A DNA stretch of 5,215 nucleotides from DATMNI01 sp035570275 (GTDB lineage Bacteria; Acidobacteriota; Terriglobia; Bryobacterales; Bryobacteraceae). Positions 1-5,215 of the stretch are shown here, one piece after another (the first letter of the stretch is position 1; every line of letters begins with the position of its first letter). The notes under the pieces were generated by a model, which ran no database searches, was not told the DNA's origin, and saw only the letters and a list, made by a program, of their open reading frames with translations. Both the position numbers and the translations under genes were made by a program. The stretch lies in assembly GCA_035570275.1 (NCBI GenBank), contig DATMNI010000206.1, positions 1 to 5,215 of the forward strand, given 5' to 3'.

Positions 1-105
1 GCCCAACGGGAGAAACGGTTCGAAGCCAAACTCAAACGGCAGGCTCAGCAACTCGGCTACAAACTCGTACCCATTGAAGAAAAACCCAGCCGCGTAACCG
101 GCTGA
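1..105 (+). CDS. C-terminal fragment of an unidentified basic protein (5' end outside the window)
   Basis: Frame 1 is open from the left edge for 34 codons and stops at TGA 103-105. The tail is very polar and basic, starting AQREKRFEAKLKRQ and ending QQLGYKLVPIEEKPSRVTG. The first half looks like an amphipathic, arginine/lysine-rich helix, followed by a short strand-like segment (YKLVPIE) and a flexible end. The composition looks like real protein, and the + strand holds no other open gene there. A basic helix followed by LGYxLVP is reminiscent of the ends of some transposases, but I cannot assign a family. It faces the 3' end of the small membrane protein gene, with only 37 bp between the two stop codons. 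No T-rich terminator hairpin is visible in that gap. Confidence 0.5.
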   Translation, partial: AQREKRFEAKLKRQAQQLGYKLVPIEEKPSRVTG

Positions 106-142
106 ATCGAATCGCTCGCGGGGGGAGTTCCTTAGGAGGAGG

Positions 143-589
143 CTAGGATGGTTTGTAGTACAGCACCATGCCAGCTCCCGACACCACCAGCAGGAAGCCC
201 AGATAGAGCATCGGGCTGGGCGCCGTCTTAGGTGGGTGCATGGCCATCGTGACCAGCACGTTGATCACGGGCGCTCCGCCGAATACCAGCGGCATCACGT
301 AATTCGGCAGACCGCCGTTGCGGAAAGCGTAGATGATGCACACCGCACCCACAGCACCCAGCGCGCCGCCCAGGCCGGCCCAGATGGTACCCGACGTGTT
401 AAAGCCCGAGATGCCGCCTTGTCCCGATAACGCCAGCACCGGCGCCAGGACGCCGATGAAGAAGTAGGCGACACCCACGCAGAGGAGAGCCTTCAATGGG
501 TTGCCGAGCTGCACCTGCCCTTTGTGCAGTGCGGCGCCGTACACGCCCCACGAGAGCACTGCCCCCAGGGTGAAGATCATCCAGACCAT
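143..589 (-). CDS. Half-size EamA/DMT-type small membrane protein, 148 aa
   Basis: The product is a small hydrophobic inner-membrane protein with about five helices: residues 3-20, 34-54, 68-88, 97-116 and 127-145. The glycine/alanine-rich helices, the fourth-helix segment YVMPLVFGGAPVINVL and the end GAGMVLYYKPS resemble one repeat of the drug/metabolite transporter (EamA) fold. Full DMT exporters have ten helices, so this would have to pair with itself or a partner. The substrate is unknown. The ATG at 589 is chosen over ATG 652 and TTG 664 for three reasons: it has GGAGGG 9 bases upstream; the 20 codons upstream have about 45% G/C at third positions against about 90% just downstream; and the longer N-terminus is a basic, low-complexity stretch. 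ATG 652 also has a GGAG at 6 bases, so a 169-residue form remains possible. It is divergent from the MFS gene. Confidence is high for the gene and moderate for the family and start. Confidence 0.85.
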   Translation of the reverse strand: MVWMIFTLGAVLSWGVYGAALHKGQVQLGNPLKALLCVGVAYFFIGVLAPVLALSGQGGISGFNTSGTIWAGLGGALGAVGAVCIIYAFRNGGLPNYVMPLVFGGAPVINVLVTMAMHPPKTAPSPMLYLGFLLVVSGAGMVLYYKPS

Positions 590-745
590 GGAACGTTTCC
601 CTCCAGCTTTTTTGTTTCCCGCGAGTTTTGTTGCCGCGCCGCCCGGTTGCATGAGTTTCTCCAAATTCTATCAGCTTTTTGCGCTGCAATGGCTCAATGC
701 ACTGTGCCATACTACCTGAAAATCGCACGGAAGGAACTTTATCCG
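590..745. promoter_or_regulatory. Divergent promoter region between the small membrane protein and the MFS transporter
   Basis: This AT-richer gap separates two divergent start codons, so it must hold both promoters unless one gene is read from farther away. On the - strand, TAGAAT (complement of 665-670) matches the -10 consensus at five of six positions. It would start RNA near 657-659, too close to ATG 652 for a normal leader but suitable for the start at 589. On the + strand, CATACT at 708-713 is preceded directly by TGC, an extended -10 pattern, and would start RNA about 30 bases ahead of the MFS ATG. Neither has a good -35 at proper spacing, and no clear operator palindrome is visible. 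The region's role is secure by layout; the individual boxes are weak. Confidence 0.4.
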
Positions 746-2089
746 ATGGACCGGTCGAGACCCGCTGAGATCGCGCCCCGGCTCACCGGCGTGCAATGGC
801 TGATCTGCGTCATTGCCGCCCTTGGGTTCGCCTTCGACACTTATGAGCTGCTGGTTCTGCCGCTCATCGTCCGGCCGGCGCTCATGGAGATGGCCAAGAT
901 CAAGCCGGGAACGCCCGAGTTCAATCTGTGGGTGGGCCTGTTGTTCTACATCCCGGCGGTGGCCGGCGGCATATTCGGCCTTTTGGGAGGCTATCTCACG
1001 GATCGTCTGGGCCGGCGCCGCGTGCTGGTCTGGAGCATTCTGATTTACGCCGTTTCGGCTGTGGGCGCCGGATACGCCACGTCCGTGACCCAACTTCTGG
1101 TCTTGCGGTGCACCACCTTTATCGGCGTGTGTGTGGAATTCGTGGCGGCGGTGGCGTGGCTGGCGGAGCTCTTTCCCAATCCCAAGCAGCGCGAGAAGGT
1201 GCTGGGCTACACCCAGGCGTTCTCCTCCGTGGGCGGTCTGTTGATCAGCGGCGCGTACTACATCGCGGTGACTTATGGCCGTTCATTCCCCGCCATTCAC
1301 GGGGGCCACGAAGCCTGGCGCTACACGCTGATTTCCGGCCTGCTCCCGGCGATTCCGCTGATCGCCGTGCGCCCGTTCCTGCCCGAGTCGCCCCTCTGGC
1401 GGGAGAAGAAGTTGAAGGGCACGCTGAAGCGCCCGAGCTTCGGCGAGTTGTTCCGGCCCGAATTCCGCAAGACGACATGGATCACCGCTCTGATGTCGGC
1501 ATTCGCCTTCGGCGCGGCGTTCGGCGCCATCCAGCATATTCCGCGCATCGTTCCCGGGCTGCCCGAGGTAGCGCACCTGGCCCGCGCCGCACAGGAACAA
1601 GCGGTGAGCAAAGTGCAGTTTCTGCAGGAAATGGGGGGCCTCACCGGCCGCGTCATCCTGGCGATTCTGGCGGTGATCATCGTCAGCCGCCGGCGCCTGT
1701 TGAGAATCTTTCTGGTGCCCGGACTCTTCATTGTGCCCTTCGTCTTCTTCTATCCGGCGACGCACAGCCTGAGCATGACGCAGGTGGGGATATTTGCAGC
1801 CGGCCTGCTGACGGTGGCGCAGTTCAGCTTCTGGGGCAACTATCTGCCGCGTGTTTATCCGACGTATCTGCGCGGCACGGGCGAGAGCTTTGCCGCCAAT
1901 ATCGGCGGCAGAATGATCGGCACGTCCGCGGCGCTGCTGACAACGCAACTGGCGAACGACATGCCAGGGGGTAACCCATCCACGCAGTTGGCGTACGCCG
2001 CCGCGGCCGTGGCGCTGCTGGTTTACGCCGGTGGATTGATTGCCAGTTTCTGGCTGCCCGAGCCGCAGCAGGATAACCTGCCGGAGTAA
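746..2089 (+). CDS. Major facilitator superfamily (MFS) transporter, 447 aa
   Basis: This is an inner-membrane secondary transporter of the usual MFS length. Helix 1 carries an acidic pair in GFAFDTYE (D31, E34), as seen in proton-coupled organic-acid and sugar porters. The loop after helix 2 has the MFS signature GGYLTDRLGRRRVL (residues 81-94). After helix 6 comes PESPLWREKK (from residue 213), the variant of the PESPRW motif of sugar-porter-like members. A C-terminal-half motif, YPTYLRGTGE, sits at 371-380. The loop after helix 7 (about 263-302) is longer than usual and contains a polar, probably helical stretch. The start at ATG 746 fits, with AAGGA ten bases upstream and helix 1 following soon after. 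Reading can be extended to an ATG at 524, but that runs through the promoter and under the divergent gene. The motifs fit a proton symporter for a sugar or organic acid; the substrate cannot be named. Confidence 0.93.
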   Translation: MDRSRPAEIAPRLTGVQWLICVIAALGFAFDTYELLVLPLIVRPALMEMAKIKPGTPEFNLWVGLLFYIPAVAGGIFGLLGGYLTDRLGRRRVLVWSILIYAVSAVGAGYATSVTQLLVLRCTTFIGVCVEFVAAVAWLAELFPNPKQREKVLGYTQAFSSVGGLLISGAYYIAVTYGRSFPAIHGGHEAWRYTLISGLLPAIPLIAVRPFLPESPLWREKKLKGTLKRPSFGELFRPEFRKTTWITALMSAFAFGAAFGAIQHIPRIVPGLPEVAHLARAAQEQAVSKVQFLQEMGGLTGRVILAILAVIIVSRRRLLRIFLVPGLFIVPFVFFYPATHSLSMTQVGIFAAGLLTVAQFSFWGNYLPRVYPTYLRGTGESFAANIGGRMIGTSAALLTTQLANDMPGGNPSTQLAYAAAAVALLVYAGGLIASFWLPEPQQDNLPE

Positions 2090-2119
2090 CTGTAACACGG
2101 TTCGCCCTTAATACCCATA

Positions 2120-2155
2120 TTTCCGGCCGCAAGACAGGTTAGCAGGCCGCGGAAA
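2120..2155. other. Bulged inverted repeat after the MFS stop codon
   Basis: TTTCCG at 2120-2125 pairs with CGGAAA at 2150-2155, and GCC at 2126-2128 pairs with GGC at 2145-2147. This leaves a two-base bulge and a 16-base loop. It starts 30 bases past the MFS stop. The + strand continues with A residues instead of T residues, so it lacks the U-tract of a standard rho-independent terminator. It could still stabilise the 3' end of the MFS transcript. Its right arm overlaps the left inverted repeat of the putative intergenic element. Confidence 0.3.
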
Positions 2156-2174
2156 AAAACGAGCTGAGCGAGAC

Positions 2175-2199
2175 CAGTTGGGACACGTGTCCCAAACTG
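2175..2199. repeat. Palindrome copy 1, perfect 18-bp core
   Basis: TTGGGACACGTGTCCCAA at 2178-2195 is a perfect 18-bp palindrome. The flanks CAG (2175-2177) and CTG (2197-2199) extend it, with one unpaired A at 2196. As RNA it would form a long, tight hairpin; as DNA it could bind a symmetric dimer. It has no T-run on either side, so it is not a standard terminator. Confidence 0.75.
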
Positions 2200-2234
2200 A
2201 CGTGTAAGTCATTTGCTACCAATGTCCGGTACTT

Positions 2235-2261
2235 CCAGATTGGGACACTGTGTCCCCAAAC
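2235..2261. repeat. Palindrome copy 2, imperfect copy of the first
   Basis: This copy reads CCAG, A, TTGGGACAC, T, GTGTCCC, C, AAAC. It equals copy 1 with its flanks (2174-2197) apart from three single-base insertions: A2239, T2249 and one extra C in 2254-2257. The arms TTGGGACAC (2240-2248) and GTGTCCC (2250-2256) still pair around the central T. The shared CCAG and AAAC flanks show that the copies are duplicates of one unit and not chance palindromes. Their centres are about 62 bp apart, close to six helical turns. Confidence 0.7.
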
Positions 2262-2460
2262 CGGCTTTCAAGGCCCTTTTTCAGCATCCTGTTAGGAGGC
2301 CGGCTTATGCCAACCGCAGTACTTGGTTGCGAATGAGTAGATGTTTCTTAGTTTCTTACCCTCCCGTTTATGCTAAGCGTCACCCGGGCGATTCTATCGA
2401 CGATTTCAGGCGAGCCGGCGGCGTCACCAGGCGTGGTATCTTCGCCTCGAACAATTCCAG

Positions 2461-2480
2461 TAGCAGGAATTAGCAGGAAT
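2461..2480. repeat. Perfect 10-bp tandem duplication
   Basis: TAGCAGGAAT occurs twice with no gap (2461-2470 and 2471-2480). An upstream AATTCC (2453-2458) is complementary to the GGAATT at each unit junction (2466-2471 and 2476-2481), so either copy could pair with it in a small stem. The unit may be slippage or a target duplication left by an insertion and excision; nothing between the copies supports a present element. Confidence 0.6.
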
Positions 2481-2552
2481 TGGCCGCACTCCGTTTTGCA
2501 GGGTACTCGCGGGGCAGGGGGAAGTACGTAAGGGGCAAAGCCGATACCGGCA

Positions 2553-2571
2553 CGCGACCCTGAGGGTCGCG
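2553..2571 (-). terminator. Hairpin 10 bases past the permease stop; candidate operon terminator
   Basis: CGCGACCC (2553-2560) and GGGTCGCG (2564-2571) form a perfect 8-bp GC-rich stem around a three-base loop. It lies directly downstream of the leftward permease gene, where the end of the operon is expected. On the - strand the bases after the stem are mixed and lack a U-run, so it is either a non-canonical terminator or a 3'-end stabiliser that needs Rho. Confidence 0.45.
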
Positions 2572-2581
2572 GCCACTATGG

Positions 2582-3829
2582 TTACTCGTAGCGCAACGCG
2601 TCGATGGGATTGATTCGGGAGGCTTTGGTGGCGGGGTAGATTCCGAAGACCAACCCTACCACCACCGAGACGCCGAAGGCGATGACTACCGAGGAGGTGG
2701 TCACGATGGTTTTCCATTCGGCCGTGCGGGCGATCAGCCAGGCCAGGAAATAGCCGAAGGCGATGCCGAGCAGGCCGCCGCCGACGGAGATCAGGATGGA
2801 TTCGGTGAGGAACTGACGGACGATGTCGAAGCGGCGCGCGCCGATGGAGCGGCGGATGCCGATTTCGCGGGTGCGCTCCAGCACCGTCGCCAGCACGATA
2901 TTCATGATTCCAATGCCGCCGACCAGCAGCGAAATGGCGGCGATGGCCACCATCACGTAGGTGAAAATGGTTTGGGTGCGCTGCTGCTGGGCGAGCAGGG
3001 CGGCGGGGATGGTGACGGTGAAATCCTGCATGTTGTGGTGGGTGGAGTTGAGAACCGCGGTCACCACCTTTGCGACTTCGATGCTGTCGGCGTCGGCGCG
3101 CAGGCGGAGTTCGACACCGTCGAGATCGTCCTTCAGGTTGGCGAAACTCTGGTCCCAGAAACGGTATTGCAGGGTATTGATGGGGATGTAGATGATGTTG
3201 TTGATGTCCTGCATGGCGCCGCCCGACGATTGGGAGCCGGCCATGAGCTGTTCGTTGAGCACGCCGACCACTTCCAGCCAGGCGTCGTTGACTTTGACGA
3301 ATCTGCCGGCGGCGGGGCCGTAGCCAAGCAGGTTGACTTTGGCGCCTTCACCCAACACGCAGACGGTGGCGCTGGCGGCGTTATCGGTGTCGTCGAAGAA
3401 CTTGCCTTCGGCGAGGCGGAGGCTGTGAATGATGCTGTAGGACGGGTCAACGCCGTAGAGTTCCGGGATGTCGCGGGCCGGTTTGGGCAGCACGGCGGCG
3501 GGGTGAAGTGTGCGGCGGGCCGAGATGTTTTCGAGCGATTCCACGTTGGCTTTGAGGATGCGGAGGTCGCGCTCGGAAAGGCCGGGCGAGGAGCGGCGGC
3601 GCTGCTGCAATTCCTGCTGGCTGGCGGCGGGGCGGGAATCGATGAGGACGTTGCGTACGCCCAACTGCTCAATGAAGCGCAGGGATTCTTCGCGGGCGCC
3701 GGAGCCGATGGCGAGCATGCCAATGACGGAGCCCACGCCGAAGACGATGCCGAGGGCGGTCAGCAGGGTACGGGTTTTTTGAGCGCGGAGATTGGCGACA
3801 GCCTGGCCGATGTCGGAGAAGACGATCAT
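2582..3829 (-). CDS. MacB/FtsX-type ABC transporter permease, 415 aa
   Basis: This is the membrane subunit of a mechanotransmission (type VII) ABC transporter in the inner membrane. The layout is classic: helix 1 at about 21-43, a large periplasmic MacB_PCD domain at about 44-285, then three helices at about 288-314, 343-364 and 377-397. The cytoplasmic coupling segment ERTREIGIRRSIGARRFDI follows helix 2 (from residue 318), and the protein ends in ATKASRINPIDALRYE, both hallmarks of the family. MacB of E. coli carries an N-terminal ATPase; this protein has none, so a separate ATPase is needed and is not in the window. The gene follows the adaptor by 43 bases. The ATG at 3829 gives the family's typical N-terminus (MIVFSDIGQAVANLRAQKTR) but has no good ribosome binding site, which suggests coupling to translation of the adaptor. 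The substrate could be a drug, peptide, lipid or siderophore and cannot be read. Confidence 0.93.
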   Translation of the reverse strand: MIVFSDIGQAVANLRAQKTRTLLTALGIVFGVGSVIGMLAIGSGAREESLRFIEQLGVRNVLIDSRPAASQQELQQRRRSSPGLSERDLRILKANVESLENISARRTLHPAAVLPKPARDIPELYGVDPSYSIIHSLRLAEGKFFDDTDNAASATVCVLGEGAKVNLLGYGPAAGRFVKVNDAWLEVVGVLNEQLMAGSQSSGGAMQDINNIIYIPINTLQYRFWDQSFANLKDDLDGVELRLRADADSIEVAKVVTAVLNSTHHNMQDFTVTIPAALLAQQQRTQTIFTYVMVAIAAISLLVGGIGIMNIVLATVLERTREIGIRRSIGARRFDIVRQFLTESILISVGGGLLGIAFGYFLAWLIARTAEWKTIVTTSSVVIAFGVSVVVGLVFGIYPATKASRINPIDALRYE

Positions 3830-3876
3830 TTGGGGTTCACTTTGGCATTCACTTGGGCGTTTATTTGGGCGTTCAC
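3829..3876 (-). repeat. Four degenerate 12-bp tandem units at the adaptor-permease junction
   Basis: Read on the - strand, the units are GTGAACGCCCAA, ATAAACGCCCAA, GTGAATGCCAAA and GTGAACCCCAAA, exactly 12 bp each with no gap. They cover the adaptor stop codon, the whole intergenic gap and the first base of the permease ATG. In the adaptor frame every unit contains a stop: TGA, TAA, TGA and TGA. The gap holds no Shine-Dalgarno-like purine run. Confidence 0.7.
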
Positions 3877-5162
3877 CTGGCGAGTGCCTTCATGGCGCTG
3901 TTCTGCTGGGCGGCGGCGGGCTTGTTGAGTTGATCCGGGTTGGACATGGAGACCAGGGTATTCTCTTTGGTGCCGGCAATCACGGCCTGGCTTTCGCTTC
4001 GACGCACCAGGGTGACGTCCTGCGGCATGAATCCGTTGGGTGTCTGGGCGTAGACGAAAGTCCGGCCGTCGCTTTCAAATAGGGCCTGTGAGGGGATCCA
4101 GAGGACATCATCGAGCGTTTCGAGCGTGATCACCAGATTGGACGTCATACCGGGGCGGAGAAGCGGGGATATGTCGTCCAGGGCAATCCGGCATTCGAAG
4201 TGACGATCCCAGGGAGATCCGCTGGTGCCGCCGATGCTTTTTACATGGCCATGGAATTCCTTGCCGGCTAAAGCGACGACGCGGACGGTGACCTTCTGGC
4301 CTTCCGTCAAGTGGCCGCGGTCCAACTCGCCGACGTTGGCGCTCACCTCCCAACTCTTGAGGTCGGGAATCTGAGCCACGGCCATGCCGGCACGGCTGGT
4401 GTCGCCGATCTGGAAGGGCGGCAGTGCCATGCCAAAGTACATCATGTTCAGGTTGGTGTTTTGCTGGACGTTGACGTAGCCGCCGGTCTTGGCCTTGAGG
4501 GTCATGCTGTCCATGGTTTTTTGCGCCGTCTGGGCCGCCACGCGGGCTTTGTTTTCGGCGGCCTTCTGAATAGCGATTCCCGCGGCCGAAGTGGTTTTCT
4601 TGTTGGTGAAGTCCTGATTGGCCTGGCGCAGGCGGTTGCGTGCGGCTTCGAGCGTCAGATCGTTCTGGCGGGCGGTGATGGCGGCGATCAGAGGATTCTT
4701 GCGGATTTCCAATTCGGCCAGCTTGACGTCGGACTCGTCGGAGATGACGGCCCAGCGGGACTCTTCTTCGACGGCCTGGCTTTCGGCTTCGGCTTTGATG
4801 ACCTGCTGTTCGGCCTCGGCCAGATCGGCCTCTGCCTCCTTGAGCTTAAACTCCTGTTCGGTGGTATCGAACTGGACTACGATATCGCCGGGGTTCACCA
4901 ATTCTCCAGGCGCGCGAAGGGAGGTGATCGCGATGTCGCCGCCGCCGGTCATGGGGGCGGTCAACATTTCCGAATTGCCGCCCTGGAGTTCGCCGCGGGC
5001 AGCCACGGTGAGGGTGACGCGGCCGCGCCTGACCCGGGTGGTGGGCAACTCAGCGGTGGCCGTGGTACTGGTGAACTTAGCGAAGCGCATAGCGCCCCAG
5101 GCGATAGCGGCGACTACCGAGAGCACCAGGAACAGAATGAGAAGGCCGCGTAGTCTCTTCAT
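3873..5162 (-). CDS. HlyD/MacA-type periplasmic adaptor (membrane fusion protein), 429 aa
   Basis: This protein should link an inner-membrane transporter to an outer-membrane channel across the periplasm. An N-terminal anchor helix (about 5-25, after MKRLR) is followed by the first half of a lipoyl-like domain with GELVNPGDIVVQFD (86-99). A long alpha-helical hairpin comes next (about 102-217, rich in Ala, Glu, Gln and Lys). The second lipoyl half follows (about 219-235, MTLKAKTGGYV), then a beta-barrel containing VGELDRGHLTEGQKVTVRV and a membrane-proximal part with RPGMTSNLVITLE. The tail after about 400 is low in complexity (NKPAAAQQNSAMKALAR). The start ATG 5162 overlaps the stop of the preceding gene as ATGA and has AAGGA about 9 bases ahead. 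The permease follows, so the two should form one efflux or export complex. It resembles MacA in role, but I give no symbol because the substrate and ATPase are unknown. Confidence 0.93.
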   Translation of the reverse strand: MKRLRGLLILFLVLSVVAAIAWGAMRFAKFTSTTATAELPTTRVRRGRVTLTVAARGELQGGNSEMLTAPMTGGGDIAITSLRAPGELVNPGDIVVQFDTTEQEFKLKEAEADLAEAEQQVIKAEAESQAVEEESRWAVISDESDVKLAELEIRKNPLIAAITARQNDLTLEAARNRLRQANQDFTNKKTTSAAGIAIQKAAENKARVAAQTAQKTMDSMTLKAKTGGYVNVQQNTNLNMMYFGMALPPFQIGDTSRAGMAVAQIPDLKSWEVSANVGELDRGHLTEGQKVTVRVVALAGKEFHGHVKSIGGTSGSPWDRHFECRIALDDISPLLRPGMTSNLVITLETLDDVLWIPSQALFESDGRTFVYAQTPNGFMPQDVTLVRRSESQAVIAGTKENTLVSMSNPDQLNKPAAAQQNSAMKALAR

Positions 5163-5215
5163 TTCTTCTGGTCCTTTTTCTCGACATCGACCGTCCCGAC
5201 ATCGACCAAAGCGAC
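5159..5215 (-). CDS. C-terminal tail of the preceding gene in the efflux operon (5' end outside the window)
   Basis: One - strand frame is open from the right edge for 18 codons and ends in TGA at 5161-5159. Its stop shares ATGA with the adaptor start. The peptide is VALVDVGTVDVEKKDQKK, ending in a lysine-rich tail. A four-base overlap with the same orientation is the usual sign of translational coupling, so this gene should belong to the operon. By operon logic it could be the missing ABC ATPase, a TolC-like protein or a second adaptor; the tail has no diagnostic motif. The two VDV segments come from a direct repeat, GGTCGATGTCG, 15 bases apart. The short length limits certainty. Confidence 0.55.
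   Translation of the reverse strand, partial: VALVDVGTVDVEKKDQKK

Larger units (their letters stand above)
2141..2293. repeat. Putative small repeat element (REP/MITE-like) bounded by degenerate inverted repeats
   Basis: The left boundary AGCAGGCCGCGGAAAAA (2141-2157) matches the reverse complement of the right boundary TTTTTCAGCATCCTGTT (2277-2293) at 13 of 17 positions. Between them lie two copies of a long palindrome and two small dyads: TGAC/GTCA at 2198-2211 and TACC/GGTA at 2217-2231. About 150 bp of nested palindromes with no gene, sitting between converging genes, is the usual setting of REP-type or non-autonomous mobile repeats. From memory, sequences of the TTTTTC-GC-CCTG-TAG type recur between genes in acidobacterial and other genomes, but I cannot check that here. 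No transposase gene and no clear target-site duplication are visible. Confidence 0.45.
2090..2581. other. Convergent intergenic region without a convincing gene
   Basis: The 492 bp lie between the 3' ends of the MFS gene and the leftward permease gene, so no promoter for either is expected here. The left half (about 2120-2300) is rich in dyads and holds the palindrome pair and inverted repeats listed separately. The right half holds a 10-bp tandem duplication and a hairpin next to the permease stop. The longest reading frame, 86 codons at 2213-2473, starts just before the second palindrome and runs across it. Its composition is poor in hydrophobic residues and rich in arginine and serine, with no recognisable motif, so I regard it as non-coding. 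No tRNA-like cloverleaf was seen. Confidence 0.7.

Noticed and set aside
524..745. N-terminal extension of the MFS gene to ATG 524
   Set aside because: The extra 74 residues are polar and Cys/His-rich, overlap the divergent gene and the promoter region, and precede a well-placed ribosome binding site and start at 746.
1283..2098. 271-codon - strand frame opposite the MFS gene
   Set aside because: The predicted protein is Arg/Gln/His-rich with no helices or motifs, which is typical of an antisense shadow of a membrane-protein gene.
2178..2195. Rho-independent terminator at the perfect palindrome
   Set aside because: The stem is strong but no T-run follows on either strand, and a near copy lies 62 bp away, which fits a repeat unit better.
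2174..2261. CRISPR-like repeat-spacer-repeat
   Set aside because: There are only two copies, they differ by three insertions, and no cas gene or further unit is present.
2213..2473. 86-codon + strand frame in the intergenic region
   Set aside because: It reads across the second palindrome and the right inverted repeat, lacks a good ribosome binding site and has no recognisable features. Chance is the simplest explanation.
2972..3928. 318-codon open frame on the + strand opposite the permease
   Set aside because: It is the shadow of the permease. Its GC-rich, Gly/Ala/Asp/Val-heavy composition reflects reverse codons, it has no family motifs, and it runs through the permease-adaptor junction.
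4311..5153. 280-codon open frame on the + strand opposite the adaptor
   Set aside because: It is a composition-driven shadow. The - strand frame has a full adaptor domain order, while this one is a Gly/Leu/Asp-rich string without motifs.

Overview
The window is GC-rich, densely coding bacterial DNA from an envelope-bearing (Gram-negative type) organism. This is inferred from a periplasmic-adaptor plus MacB/FtsX-type permease pair. The style of the proteins and of the intergenic repeats resembles Acidobacteriota (Solibacter-like). That placement is an impression from family knowledge, not something the sequence proves.

Layout from left to right: (1) the last 34 codons of an unidentified basic protein on the + strand (1-105). 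(2) A small five-helix, half-size EamA/DMT-type membrane protein on the - strand (143-589). (3) A short divergent promoter region (590-745). (4) A 447-residue major facilitator superfamily transporter on the + strand (746-2089). (5) A 492-bp convergent intergenic region (2090-2581) with no convincing gene. It holds a small repeat element: two near-identical palindromes built on TTGGGACAC/GTGTCCCAA, 62 bp apart, between degenerate inverted repeats. It also holds a perfect 10-bp tandem duplication and a strong hairpin just past the stop of the next gene. (6) A leftward operon on the - strand that enters from beyond the right edge: the tail of an unknown gene (5159-5215), an HlyD/MacA-type adaptor (3873-5162, ATGA overlap with the tail), and a MacB-type ABC permease (2582-3829).

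The adaptor and permease very likely form a tripartite efflux or export machine. The adaptor would span the periplasm and dock on the permease, which converts ATP hydrolysis by a separate ATPase into a mechanical pull. No ATPase and no TolC-like outer-membrane protein lies in the window. The gene whose tail overlaps the adaptor start is a candidate for one of them, but its tail has no diagnostic motif. The adaptor-permease gap is unusual: it is made of four degenerate 12-bp tandem units, each carrying a stop codon in the adaptor's frame. The two left-hand transporters are divergent and may share a control region; their substrates cannot be read from sequence.

I see no RNA gene, CRISPR array or complete insertion sequence. 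The most interesting signals are the palindrome-pair element and the 12-bp repeat at the adaptor-permease junction. Nothing here clearly amounts to a new biological system.
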